Source: Dactylellina haptotyla | Taxonomy: Eukaryota > Ascomycota > Orbiliomycetes > Orbiliales > Orbiliaceae | Length of the DNA: 64,000 nt | Reading direction: 5' to 3' | NCBI GenBank assembly: GCA_031310005.1 | Contig: CM062383.1 | Span: 1,736,001-1,800,000, forward strand | Shown: positions 1 to 14,072 of the stretch, piece by piece | Numbering within the stretch: position 1 is the first letter of the stretch | Layout of the letters: each line of letters starts with the position of its first letter | The notes under the pieces: generated by a model | The model's input: only the letters and a program-made list of their open reading frames with translations | Told to the model about the DNA's origin: nothing | The model's database searches: none | Program-made: the position numbers and the translations under genes

Positions 1-3000
1 ATAGAATTTAAAATTATAAAATATAAATTTCTTAAAATTATTATTATAATTAAAAATCAAAATAAATTTTAAAAAATTAATATTATTTAAAAATAATTTT
101 GATTTTAAAATATTAAAAATATTTAAACTTTTTTAAAACTATATAATTATTATTAATGATTTATTAAATAATATAATTATATATCCATTATTTTAAAATT
201 AATAAAAATTAAAGTATATTTTAAAATAATTCCTAATTAAATACATATTTTTAATATATTTAAAAATTATTTTTTTAGTTTTTATTTTAAATTATATAAT
301 TTTAATTTATTTATTAAAATTAAAATAAATATTTTTAATATTGTATTAAAAACTTATTTATATTAATTGTAATTAATTTAAGAATAATATCTTATTATTT
401 ATTTTTTTATAAATTTAATATTATTAAATTATAATATTTTATTTATGATAAAGAATTAATAATTATTATTTAAATTTATAAAATATAAAAATATATTTTT
501 AAATAAGAAAATTTTTATAATATATTTAAATTATAAGAATTTTATTTATTTTATTATTTAAAATTTTAGTTAATAATAAATTTATTAATAAAAATTTATT
601 AACTAATATAATATAAAAATTATATATTATAAAAAAAGAGAATTTTAAAGCCAATACTATTAATTAATAATTTAATTTAATAATTAAAATTTAATCTAAT
701 AAAGAAGCTATTTTTAAAAAAATAATATATAATTATTATAGTTAATAAAGCCTTTAATTTTATTTTTATATAAAAAATTAATTTATAAATAATTTTAAAT
801 AAAATTATAATAAATATTTTATTATAAAAAGAATATTATTAGAAAACCTTAATATTTTAGATTATTTTATAATAGAAGATTTATTTTTTTAAAATTTTTT
901 TATATTTTTATTAAAAATTTTAATAATAATTTATTAAATAATATTATGATATGTTAGTTTATAAATATTTAAAAATTAAATATATTTAAAATTTTTAATT
1001 AAGTTTTATTTTTAATTTTAAATATAATAATATATTAAATAATATATTAAAATTTATAATATATGTTGTTAAAATAAACCTAGCTAATATTTATTTTATA
1101 AAAAATTATAATTTTATAATATATTTTTAAATTATTTTAAATCATTTTTATAATTTTATATAAAAATGCTTTTTTTAAAATTCTCTTATAAATATTATTT
1201 ATAATAAAGTTTTAATCATTATTTACAAATTTAGTAAAATAATTTTTAAAATTATAAAATTTTAAATAATTTATAATTAAATTTGAATAAATTTATAATA
1301 AATAAATTTTTAATTAATATAAATTATAATTTAAATATATTTATAACAAAAATATGTTATTTATTAATAAATTTTAAAACTTAATTAAGAATTAAATTAG
1401 TATTAAAATTAATATTGTTAGTAAAAATATACCTAAATAAATGAAATTATAAAATAAATTATTTAAATTATTAAAATATAATTAAAATTTTTTTAATATA
1501 GTATAAAACAATTAAGTTAAATTATTATTATATTTTAAATTTATTTATAATATATTTAAATATTTATCTACTAAATACATACTTTATAAAATATTTAAAG
1601 AATAGAATTCTATTATAATTTTACCTTTTATAATATTTAAAATTTATAAAAGTAAAAAATATATAAAAAATATAAAAATTTTTATAATAATTTATAAAAA
1701 ATTTTTAATTTATAATAAAATATATATTATATTATTATAATTAACAACATATAAAAGTACCTTTTTAAAAAGAAAATAAAGCATACTTACTTACCAAATA
1801 CATTAAACAAAAAAATAATAAAGTAAAAATTGGATTATTAAAAATATAAACTTTTATTATTATTAAAAATTTAATAATAATACTTTTAAATTTAAAATTT
1901 TAGGATTTATTTAAATTTATTAATTTTTTTATTTTATTTTTTAAAATTAGTTTTTAGGCTTAAAAAGACTCAGAAAATAAAAATTAAAATATAAAAATTA
2001 TATAAAATATAAAATTAAAAGAATTTTAAAAAACCTAACAATAATAATAAATATTTAATTAGATAATCACCATCTTACAAATTATAAAATAATTTATAAA
2101 AATTAAAAATAATATCTTTCCAAAATTAATTTAAAATTATCTCCAAAAAATATTAAAATCTTTAAATAAACAATTTAAAGAAAGATCCAAAAACCATATA
2201 ATATTTAATATATTTAATATTTAATATATTTAAATATAATCAAATAAAAAAATAGTTTAAATTTTCCCAATTAATTATATTTAAAAACTCAATTTATATA
2301 TTATATTTATTTACCTTCCATTTAAAAAAATAATATTATTATTTAAAATTATTGAAAATTAATATTATTTAATAATAATTTTAAATCTAATTCTTAAAAT
2401 TATTTAAAATCTTCTTATTTTTAATAACAAATTCTTTCTTTTTAAAAGCCAATTTTATTTTTATTTATTAAATTTTTTTTTAAATATATTATTTTATTTA
2501 AATTTAAGCTATTTTAGTAAATAATAAAATTTAAATATTTTTATTTTATATAATTCTATTTATTTTTAATTTAGTTATTAAAGAATATAGTTTATTATAA
2601 AATAGTTAGCTTTATTAACAATATAAAAATATAAAAATTTATTAGTTATTTTCTAAATATAATTATAATTATAATAAATATAATTATAATTATAATAAAT
2701 ATAATTAGAATATCTTTTATTAAAGGATTTTATTATATAAGAAAAATTATATTTTTATAAAATTTATAAATTATTTAAAATTTTTTTCCTTATATTTTAA
2801 TATAACAAACCTAATTTTAACATTATTTAATTAATAATTTTATATAATAATCTATTAATATTATTATTTTTAAAATATATTAATTATTTATACTTATAAA
2901 AATATTTTATAATTTAAATTTTATTTTATTATTTTAATTTAACTACTATATTTTTTATATATATATAATTATATAAATATTTACCTAAAAACGAATTTTA

Positions 3001-3697
3001 TACTACAATATAGATTATTATTTTATATAGATTTAATTTTAACATAAAATTAATAATATATAAAATTAAATTTTTATAAAAGAATAATAACAATATATTA
3101 TTATTTTATATTTAATTATTATTATTTATATAGAATTTTAGATTTTATAAAAAGTTATCCATATAGAAGTTTATTTTAAAAAAAAAAATATTATAGATTA
3201 TAAATCTTAATAATATAAATATTTATATCTTATTTTATACTATATTATTCTAAATTCTATTATTATACTTTATATTTATAAATATATATTATTTTTAATA
3301 TATTTAATTATAAAACCTATCTACCTATTTAACACCCTAAATTATAATATAATATATTTTATAAATTATTATTTATTATAAATTATAGATTATAAACCAT
3401 AATTTATTATAATTTATAATCTATTATAAATATATCAAACCATTTTTATATATAAAATTATTTTTAAAACTAATAAAATATTCTTATTTTTATTAATTAA
3501 TTTAAATATAATTTAATATATTTAATTATCTTTACTCTATTATTATTATATATTTTAAATAAATTATCTTTAATATTTTATAATTTTATATATATTTTTT
3601 ATTAAAAAACCTAAATATTTTAAGTAAAAAGAGAGTTTTATATATCTTAGTATTGCATATTCATACTGTTACATTGGGTAGCGTACGAAGTATAACA
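1..3697 (+). mobile_element. LTR retrotransposon copy B, 3' part, runs off the left edge
   Basis: The reverse complement of 1-3697 aligns along its length with 6064-9637, base 3697 matching 6064 and base 1 matching 9637; the lengths differ by roughly 120 nt of indels. It therefore carries one LTR (3189-3697) plus about 3.2 kb of internal sequence of the same family as copy A. The + orientation is inferred: a run of A directly before 3189 looks like a RIP-converted polypurine tract next to a 3' LTR. The coding sequence is destroyed by stops, so I cannot say whether it was Gypsy or Copia. Confidence 0.8.
3189..3697 (+). repeat. 3' LTR of copy B (509 bp)
   Basis: It begins TATTATAGATTATAAATC and ends GTACGAAGTATAACA. 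Over its first 33 bases it differs from the reverse complement of the preserved LTR end at 14546-14578 at 12 positions, all C-to-T or G-to-A. The outer end (3640-3697) kept its Gs and Cs and matches the reverse complement of 6064-6120 with few changes. Its length equals the LTR at 6064-6572. Confidence 0.82.
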
Positions 3698-4071
3698 ATA
3701 ATAAAATAAAAATAATTAAATATATTAAATTATATTTAAGTTAATTAATAAAGATAAAAACTATTTTATTAATCCTAATAATAATTTTATATATATATTT
3801 TAAAAATAAACATTTATATATTTATATACTCATATATAATTATATAATTATATAAATATTAATACTTACTTACTCATATTTTTATATACAATCATATAAA
3901 TAATATATTATATTATAGATAAAAATATAAAACAAATAAATACTATTTATAATTAAACATACTATAAGTAATATATATTTATAAATATAAAATATAACAA
4001 TAGAAATTAGAATAATATAGCATAAAGTAAGGTACAGGTATTTGTACTATCAAAACTTATAGTCTGTGACA
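3698..4071 (-). repeat. LTR fragment C, truncated by insertion of copy B
   Basis: It aligns in the same direction as 6064-6572 and 14073-14578 but lacks about the first 147 bp. Its 3' boundary is intact: GGTACAGGTATTTGTACTAT and a terminal CTGTGACA at 4064-4071, the same ending as the LTR at 14578. The truncation point coincides with the outer end of copy B, which suggests that B inserted into this LTR and that the rest of it lies off the left edge. Confidence 0.7.
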
Positions 4072-4295
4072 GATAATTATTAAAAAATCACTTACTAATA
4101 AAATTTAATTTATATTAAATTTATTTATTAACTTTATTTAAATTTATTTAAAAATATATTAATTATCTATAATATAAGTATTTTTAAAATTAAATTTAAT
4201 TTTTTAATTTTAATAAAAATTTATATATTTTTATAAAATTATTACTTAATTTTTTAAATAAAAGAATTATTAAAATTCAATTTTATAAAATTTAT

Positions 4296-4431
4296 TTTTT
4301 TTTAAAAAATTTTATATAATTTAATTAATTATTACTTAATATTAACTTTACATTTTTATTTTTTTTAAAAAATTTTTATATAATTTAATTAATTATTACT
4401 TAATATTAACTTTACATTTTTATTTTTTTTA
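4296..4431. repeat. 64-bp tandem duplication
   Basis: Two head-to-tail copies of a unit containing TTAATTAATTATTACTTAAT and ACTTTACATTTTTATT, with anchors 64 bases apart (4321 and 4385). They are nearly identical despite the surrounding degradation, so the duplication is probably younger than the RIP episode. Confidence 0.85.
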
Positions 4432-5114
4432 TAAAAATTTTTTTTTACAAAAATTTCTTATAAAAAAATTAATATTATAGATTATTAATTATATATCTAA
4501 TTATCTTATACTAAACTTTTATATATATTATTTAAAATAAATATATAAAAATATAAATATATAATATACCTATATAATTTATATATAAAAAAATATTTAT
4601 TAAAAATATTTATTTTTAAAAAATTAATTATATAATTTTTAAGAAATTTAGTAAGAATTATTATGTTTAAAATATTTAATATTTATTATTAAATATTAAA
4701 TATTAAAAAATATATAGGAATATTTTATATATTTAAAAACTATCCTTAAAACTAATAATAATAAATTCTTTATCAATTAATATTATTAAATAATATAATC
4801 TTTAATTATCTATTATTTATTTTATTATTATATATTTTATATACAATTTTAATTATTTATAAATATATACTTTTTTAAATTAAAACCTAATAATTAGAAT
4901 TAAAAGTCTAATCTAATAAAGATAGTTTATTTTGGTATTTCTGTATTGGGGAGAAGTATAATAAAAATTATATTATAATATAATTTATAAAATATTATAT
5001 ATTTTTAAAAATTTAGAAATAATTATAATATTAAAAAAATTTTTAATTATTTAATAATATTAATTATTAAATATTAAAATTTATTTAAAATTTATTAAAA
5101 ATATATTATAATAT

Positions 5115-5182
5115 GGCCTAGTTAGGCCCCCTAAGACTATTTAGCCTCCCGGGTTTAATGGGCCTTGGAGGCCTGCTAGGCC
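5115..5182. repeat. GC-rich imperfect inverted repeat in the AT desert
   Basis: GGCCTAG at 5115-5121 pairs with CTAGGCC at 5176-5182. The arms continue inward imperfectly (TTAGGCCCCCTAAG against GGGCCTTGGAGGCCTG), leaving a loop around TTTAGCCTCCCGGG. It is the only clearly GC-rich stretch between 4.1 and 6.0 kb. It could be a terminal or internal palindrome of a DNA transposon; identity is unknown. Confidence 0.7.
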
Positions 5183-6058
5183 ACACATTTTTTTTGCTGA
5201 TGAAGATTTAATAATAATATTATTATATAAATAATAATATAAATTTTTAAAAATAATTTTAATAAATTTTTTATAAAAAAAAAAAAATTCTAATAAATAT
5301 TTATTTTATATTTTAAATAATTTTATAAAAAATAATAAATTATTTTTAATTAAAATTATTAAATAAACCTATAAATATTTTATTAATCTTTATTAAATAA
5401 TAGTACACTTTTTAAAAAATTTATTATTAAAAAAAATAAAAAAAAATTTTAATTTTTTAAAATTTTAAATTATAAAATTATTTAATAATATTACTATTTT
5501 AGTAGAAAATTTTTAATTTTTAAAAATTTATAATTATTAAATTTTATAATATATATTAATTAAATAAAAAATAAGTATATAAAATAATTCTATTATATTT
5601 TAAAAAAGTTATTAATATATTTATAAAAATTTATAAAATAAAAAAATAAAAAAATTAAATTATTATTTATATTATATAATTAAATAATTAATTAAAAATA
5701 TTTATTTATTTTTTTAAATAAATTATAATTAATTATAGAAAATTACACATAAAAACCTTTTAATTTTATTTAAATATATAAATATATTTTTTTTAAACTA
5801 TAATAAATATAAATTATAATTTTATTATTATATAATTTTAATATAGAAAATCTTAATAAATAGTACCTAATTAATATTATATAATATTTTTAAAAAAAAT
5901 ATAATTTTAATATTTATATAAATTTAATTATTTATAATAAAATTTACTACTACTTTAATAATAATAAAAATAAATTATTAAATATTTAAAAAAAATTATT
6001 TATAATTTAAAATTAAAATTAAATTATTAAAAAAGATAATTATTAAAATAAAAATAAA

Positions 6059-6063
6059 TAAAT
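6059..6063. repeat. target-site duplication TAAAT (left copy)
   Basis: The five bases TAAAT directly precede the LTR at 6064, and the same five bases follow the other LTR at 14579-14583. Five base pairs is the usual duplication length for Gypsy/Copia integrases. Confidence 0.75.
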
Positions 6064-6572
6064 TGTTACACTTCGTACGCTACCTAATGTAACGGTACAA
6101 ATATGCAATATTAAGATATGTAAAACTTTCTTTCTATCTAGGATATTTGAATTTTTTAATAAAAAATATGTATAAAGTTGTGAGATATTAAAAATAGCTT
6201 ATCTAAAATGTGTAATAATAATAAAATAAAGATAATTAGATATATTAAATTATATTTAAATTAATTAATAAAAATAAGAATATTTTATTAGTTTTAAGAA
6301 TAATTTTATATATAAAAATAATTTAATATATTTATAATAGATCATAGATTGTAATGGATTATAATTTATAATTTATAATTTATAGTGAGTGGTGATTTAT
6401 AAAATATATTATATTATAGTTTAAAATATTAAATAGGTAAGTAGACTTTACAATTAAATATATTAAAAATAATATATATTTATAAATATAAAATATAATA
6501 GTAAAATTTAGAATAGTGTAGTATAGAGTAAAATATAAATATTTGTATTGTTAAGATTTATAATTTATAATA
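6064..6572 (-). repeat. LTR of copy A (inferred 3' LTR, 509 bp)
   Basis: It starts TGTTACACTTCGTACGCTAC; the first roughly 90 bases keep a normal base mix, while the rest is converted to A/T. Its inner end, ATTTGTATTGTTAAGATTTA and onwards, matches the preserved end of the partner LTR with transitions only. Confidence 0.85.
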
Positions 6573-9500
6573 TTATTTTTTTTTGTGTTAAAGTTAAATC
6601 TATATAAAATAATAGTTTATATTGCAATATAAGGTTCATTTCTAAATAAATGTTTATATAATTATATATGTATAAAAAATATAATAATTAAATTAAAATA
6701 GTAAAATAAAATTTAAATTATAAAACATTCTTGCAAATATAAATAATTAATACATTTCTAAAAATAATAATATTAGTAGATCGTTATATAAAATTATTAA
6801 TTAAATAATATTAAGATCAGGCTTACCATATTGAAGTGTAAGGGAAGAAGTCTTAAACAATTTATAAATTTTATAAAAAATATAATTTTTCTTATATAAT
6901 AGAATCCTTTGATAAAAAATATTCTAATTATATTTATTATGGTTATAATTATATTTAGGAAATGATTAATAAGTTTTTATAGTTCTCATATTACTAACAA
7001 AACTAACTATTTTATAATAAATTATATTTTTCAATAATTAGATTAAAAATAGGTAGAATTATACAAAATAAAAAACGTTTAAGTTTTATTATTTATTAAA
7101 ATAGTTTAAATTTAGATAAAAATAATATATTTATAAAAAGAAATAGATTTAATAAATAAAAAAGTAAAATTGGCTTTTAAAAAGGAGGAATCTATTATTA
7201 AAAAATAAAAATTTTTTAAATAGTTTTAAAAATTAAATTTAAAATTATTATTAAATAATATTAATTTTTAATAATTTTTAGATAATAATATTATTTTTTT
7301 TGAATAAAAGATTAAATAAATATAATATATAAATTAAATTTTTTAAGTATAATTGATTGGGAGAGTTTAGGCTATTTTTTTTATTCAATTATATTTAAAT
7401 ATATTAAATATTATATAATTTTTCTAAATCTTTTTTTAAATTATTTATTTAAAAATTTTAATATCTTTTTTTAAAGGTAATCTTAAATTAATTTTGGGAA
7501 AATATTATTTTCTAATTTTTATAAATTATTTTATAATTTGTAAGGTAGCAACTATTTAATTAGATATTCGTTATTGTTGTTAAATTCTTTAAAAATTCTT
7601 TTAATTTTATATTCTATATAATTTTTATATTCTAATTCTTTATCTTCTGAGTCTTTTTTTAAGCCTAGAAAAACTGGTTTTAAAAATAAAATATAAAAAG
7701 ATTAATAGATTTGGGTAGGTTTTAAAATTTTAAATTTAAAAATATTATTATTAAATTTTTTAATAATAATAAAAAATTTATATTTTTAATAATCTAATTT
7801 TTTGCTTTATTATCCTTTTTATTTAATATATTTAATAAGTAAATATGTTTTATTTTTTTTTTTTAAAAAAAATGTTTTTATATATTATTAATTATAGTAA
7901 TATAATATATGTTTTATTATAAATTAAAATTTTTTATAAATTATTATAAAATTTTTATATTTTTATATATTTTTGTTTTGGAATAATTTTCTTAAATATT
8001 ATAAAAATAAAATTATAATAAAATTTTATTTTTAAATATTTTATAAAATATATATTTAATAAATAAATATTTAAATATATTATAAATAAATTTAAAATAT
8101 AATAATAATTTAATTTAATTATTCTATATTATATTAAAGAAACTTTTTAATTATATTTTAATAATTTAAATAATTTATTCTATAATTTTATTTATTTAAA
8201 TACATCCTTATTAATAATGTTAATTTTAGTATTAATTTAATTCTTAATTAAGTTTTAAAATTTATTAATAAATAGTATATCTTTATTATAAATGTATTTA
8301 AATTGTAATTTATATTAATTAAAAATTTATTTATTATAAATTTATTTAAGTTTGGTTGTAAATTATTTAAAATTCCATAATTTTAAAATTATTATTTTAT
8401 TAAATTTATAAATAATGATTAAAACTTTATCATAAATAATATTTGTAAAAAGGTTTTTTAAAAAAAACATTCCTTATATAAAATTATAAAAAATGATTTA
8501 GAATAATTTTAAAGGTACATTATAGAATTATAATTTTTTATAAAATAAATATTAATTAAATTTATTTTAATAATATATATTACAAATTTTAATATATTAT
8601 TTAATATATTATCATATTTAGGGCTAAAAATAAAATTTAATTAAAAGTTTTTAGGTACGTTTGATTTCTAAATATCCATGGGCTAATATATTATAATATT
8701 ATTTAATAAAAATATAAAAGAAATTTTTAAAAAAAATAAATTCTTCTTTTATTATAAAATAATTTAAAATATTAAAATCTCCTAATAATATTTTTTTTAT
8801 AATAAAATATTTATTATAATTTTGCTTAAGATCATTTACAAACTAATTCTCTAATATATAAAAGGTAAAATTAAAGACTTTATTAATTATAATAATTATA
8901 TATTATTTTCTTTTAAAAATAGTTTTTTTATCAGGTTAAACTTTAATTATTAAATTAAATCGTTGATTAATAACATCAACTCCAAAATTTTCTTTTTCTT
9001 TATAATGTATAATCTTTATATTATATTAATTAATAAATTTCTACCAATGGATCTATTATCAGCTAAGATTTTTAAATAATAAAAAGTAAATAAGATTTTT
9101 ATAATTTAAATATATTATAAAAAATTTTCTTATCTAAAAATATACTTTCTATGTTTTATAAACTTAAATAATAGTTATTAATTCTTTATTATAAATAAGA
9201 TATTGTAATTTAGTAATATTAAATTTATAAGAAAGGTAAGCAATAAGATGTTATTTCTAAATTAATTATAATTAATATAAATAAGTTTTTAGTACAGTAT
9301 TAAAAATATTTATTTTAATTTTAATAAATAAATTGGAATTATATAATTTAAAAATAAAAATTAAAAAATAATTTTTAAATATATTAAAAATATATATTTA
9401 ATTAAAAATTATTTTAAAATATACTTCAATTTTCATTAATTTTAAAAGAGTGATAAATATATAATTATATTATTTAATAAATTATTAATAATAGTTATAT

Positions 9501-9694
9501 AGTTTTAAAAAAATTAAATGTTTTGATATTTTAAAATCAGAATTATTTTTAAATAATATTAATTTTTAAAATCTATTTTAATTTTTAGTTATAATAATAG
9601 CTCTAAAGAATTTATATTTTATAATTTTAAATTCTATTTTTAATTTAATTTTAAAATTATATTTATTTAATATTTTAAAGATGGTAATGATATA

Positions 9695-9812
9695 TCTACT
9701 TTCTTCCAATCCACGGATCTGAAGGTTTTTATTGTAAATGGAATAATATTCATTGCGCGAGTGACTGATATGCCTAGCAGGCCAGAACACCGCCGGAAAG
9801 AGCCTGAATTAT
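9695..9812. other. unconverted island inside element A
   Basis: About 115 bases with ordinary composition (CCAATCCACGGATCTGAAGG, CATTGCGCGAGTGACTGATA, CACCGCCGGAAAGAGCCTGA) sit inside the A/T interior. It lies just beyond the part shared with copy B (which ends at 9637), so I cannot test whether B is converted here. I could not assign a protein domain in any frame. Confidence 0.6.
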
Positions 9813-12800
9813 AAAAATTTAGAAAGATGCTAAGGTATTCGTTAATCTTATAAAATATAATTAAATATTTAAATAAATTATACAATATTTAAATACTATT
9901 TTCTAAATATTTTTAAAATAATTTGCAAATTATAATAAACAATTATAATATTAAATTTAATAAAACAAATAGTTTTAATTAATTAATTTAAAAATTTATT
10001 AATTTGGAGCAAATTATTACAATTTTTAATTATAATAGTATTAAAGCTTTAATAATTAATATATATTTATAATTTTCCATTTTTTTAAAAATAAAAGGAT
10101 TAGATATCCTACTAAAAACCTTAAAGAGTAAATATATCCTTTTCATAAATTTTTTTTAATATATTTTTAAATATTTTAAATTCTTTTTAATATAAATATA
10201 AATAAATAAAAATTTAAATATAATATTTTTTATAATAATATTTCATAAATAAACTTATTAAATAAAGTAATACATTTTATTTTTAATTTTTTAAAAATTT
10301 AAATTTATTTAAATATTTATTTTGGGATTTCTCTAATAATATATTTTTAAAAATTACTTTAATAATTTTAACAATATTTTTAACTTTAAACCATATTTAT
10401 TTAAAATATTAAGTTTATTACAAAAATAATAATAAATTTCTTTATCAAAAAATATTTTATAAATCATAAATAAACTTTTTTAATTATTTATAAATTATTT
10501 ATTAAATTTAGTATAAGTTTTATTAATAATTATAATAAATTTTATTTTGGAAACTTATAATTGGATTATAGTCTTTTAATTAGTTATATCCTAAAATAAG
10601 ATTATTATTAACAAATTAAAAATATTAATAATTCATTTTTAAAATAATTATTAATAATAAAAGTAATATTAATTTTATATCTGATTATTCCTAGGAAGCT
10701 TCCTCTAAAAGTAATAATATTATATATAGTATTTTTAAATCATATAAAAAAATTATATTTTTTAATATATTTTTTTAAAATATATATAATTTCTATTCTA
10801 TTATTTGTAAAAGCTTGTATAAAATTTCCATTAATAATATAAAATATTTAAAAATATTATTTTTTAATTTAATTAAAAATTCTATTAAATCTTTTTTTAA
10901 CAAAGTTAGAATTAAACAATTTAATATATATTATTATTTAAAACTCTTTTAATTTAAAATATTATATTATTTAATATTATCAAATTCTATATTATCTATA
11001 ATATTTTTTATTTTTTTTTATTTTTAAAGACTAGGCAATATGTTTATTGGGATTAAGGTGTTCTATTGATAATTTTAAATATAAAATCTTAAATCTTTTC
11101 TATAATAAAATTATTATTTATAATTTAAACAACTTTTATAAATGTATAATCTTGGAAATTTTTTCTAATATATTATAAAAATAATATTAGTCCATTCCTA
11201 TGCGTAATTAATATAAATATAAAAATTTTTATTATAAAAATAATAATTAAAAAATTTTAATTTGTAAAATTAATATTTTTTTCCTTTTTTTTTAATTTTT
11301 ATAATATTAATTTTTAAAATTATTTTAATAATATTATAATTTTTATATAAAATTAATACATCTCATAATCTTATACTAATTTAATTTTATAATAATAAAA
11401 TATTATAAAATATATAATTTATTAATAAAATTTATAAAAACTTTTTTATTATTTTTCTATACATTCATAACTAAAAACAACTACTTAATTTATATAATTT
11501 TAATATATAAATTTAACTAAATTTATATTAAAATATTTATATAATTAATATTAATATATTCTATATAATTTTATATATTAATTAATAAATTAAAGCCAAT
11601 TTTTATTATTATTAATATAAAATACTAAATAATCATATCTTATAAATCCAATATTAAATAAAATAAATTATTTAAGATATTGATTTTTTTGATATGTAAT
11701 ATTTATTTTTAAGATAATAGATAATCCTTCCTAAATCCAATCTTTACTAATATCATCAGACTCAAAAAATAATCAATCATAAATTTTTTTTTTTTGTTGA
11801 TAATATAGCTTATCCATATAATTATCATACTTTTCTTTTATTAAGGGGCCGATTGGTGTAAATACAGATTCTATAATCTAATTTTGCATAGCTCTACAAT
11901 ATTTCTAAAAATAAATTTTAGGTTTATAATAACACAAAATTTTCAAAATCTATTATAAACAAATTTCTTTTTAAATTTTATATTTTTCTTATAAATTATT
12001 TAAGGGATTTTAAATGAATTGTAAATATATAGCTCTTTTTAAGAAAAAATTTTCTTATTTAAAATAATATTTTTTTATAATAGGTTTAATCTTATTTTCT
12101 TATTAAATATTTTTAATTTTTAATTTTTAAAAAATATATATTTTAAATAAAATGATAAGTGAAATAAAAATTCAAGTTTTTTCTAATATAGCTAAAACTT
12201 AAAAAACAGTTAAATCAGTATTAAAGATATTTTCCTTATTAATTTAATAAAAAATAATATTAAATTATTATTTTTTTAAAATTTTTTTAAATTATTAATA
12301 ATTACTTTTATATTTTTAATATATTTATTATAACTTTCTTAATATTTTTTATAATTATATTATTTTTATAATATCTCTTGATTAGTTATTCTAATATTTT
12401 TTAAATATTAATTAATTAGATAATTTTACTTAATATATCCTTTTTATTATATTAATAATATATTAGTTTGTTAGATTTCAAAAGATAATTTTCTAATTAT
12501 TAATTTTAATTTTAAATTTTTTTAATTTTATAAAAATAATCTAAAAATATTTTTAAAATCTAATTATTTATTATTATTAATTATTTAATTTTTAATAATT
12601 ATTCTAAAGAATATATAAAGGATTATTCTAATTTTAAAATAATTGACTTTAATTTATTGTAAGATAATTTCCAGGATTATAAAAATCAATTTCCTTAATT
12701 ATTATTATAAGATCCAAATTAATTATTTTATTAATTCAAACAATTTTTAAGAATTAAAAATTGATTATAATTATTATAATTTTAAAAATATTTACTTTAT

Positions 12801-14072
12801 ATTCTTAAAAATAGTTATCATCGAATCTTATAATCAAATCCTTAATTATATAATATTAAATCTTTAAATTATATATAATTATCTTAATAATTTCCTATCT
12901 TTATATAAATTTTAATCCTTTTTAATATAATAAATTAATTATTTTATTATATATCCAACTATAGAGGTATAAATATTAATGATTTAAAAATATTCTTTAA
13001 TAAATTTAATTTATTATAAATTTTAAATAATATAAAAACTTTTTAATTTTATTTTAATATCTATAAAATTATTTAAGTTCTTTAATAAAATATAAATAAT
13101 TAATAAGAATTTAAATAATATAATTATTATTAACTTTCTATTTTTTATTTTTATTTTTTTATATTATATAAAATAAAAGTTATAAATATAAAAATGATTT
13201 TAATAAAAAATATAAAAGAAAATAAATTTTATCCTTATTATTTCTAAACTATTAATATTAAAAATAAAAATAATAACAACTTATTAAATAAATTAATCAA
13301 ATTTATATAATAAATTATTAAATTTATTATAATTTAATATTTTTACTTTCTTATAATAAATAAAAAGTTGGAATAAATTAATAAAATTTGTTGAAAAATT
13401 ATTAAAATCATCAAAATATCCTCCATTATCATTATTAAAATTTTTATTAAAATTTTCTAGATTTCTAAAATTAAAAATTAATTTGTAACAAAATCTATTT
13501 TTATTTAATATAAAATAAAAATAAATTTTATTTAATTTTAATTAAATCCTAAAGTAATTAATATAGTTTTTCCTTTAATTATATCAAACACACCTTATAC
13601 ATCCTTATAAACTTTAATAATTATTTAAATCATAATAGCCATTTTTTAAATTTTTTAAAATTTCTATAACTATTTCTAAATTTTATAAATGTTTATTATT
13701 ATTTAAAATAATAATTTTAACTAGATTATTAATAATTTTGTTAAATATATATAGTTTTTTCTTATATTTATATAGTAATATTAAAATAGATTTTATCATT
13801 AATAATTAAAATTTTATTTTTATTTTTAAGTAAATTGATTTTAAAAATTAATAAAAGTAAAAATAATATTTTTATTTTTATTTTTATAAGTATAAAAGTA
13901 TTTAATTAATTTTATAAAATTTGGTTTTAATTTATTTATTTAAATATTATATAAATAAAAATAATTACTTTTTTATTTATAATTTTATTCTTTAAGATTA
14001 TAAAATTAAAATTTTTAAATTAAAAATACTATTATATATATGCTTTTTTTAATTAAAAATAATTAATTAAAA

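Larger units (their letters stand above)
4072..6063. other. AT-rich spacer without gene
   Basis: This spacer lies between LTR fragment C and element A. It does not match the LTRs, and no gene is visible. It holds a 64-bp tandem duplication (4296-4431) and one GC-rich inverted repeat (5115-5182), listed separately. It is probably an older, fully degraded repeat. Confidence 0.7.

Noticed and set aside
9578-9885. Two short minus-strand frames of about 70 codons inside element A
   Set aside because: They exist only because an unconverted island lowers the local stop density; flanking codons are A/T noise and no domain is recognisable.
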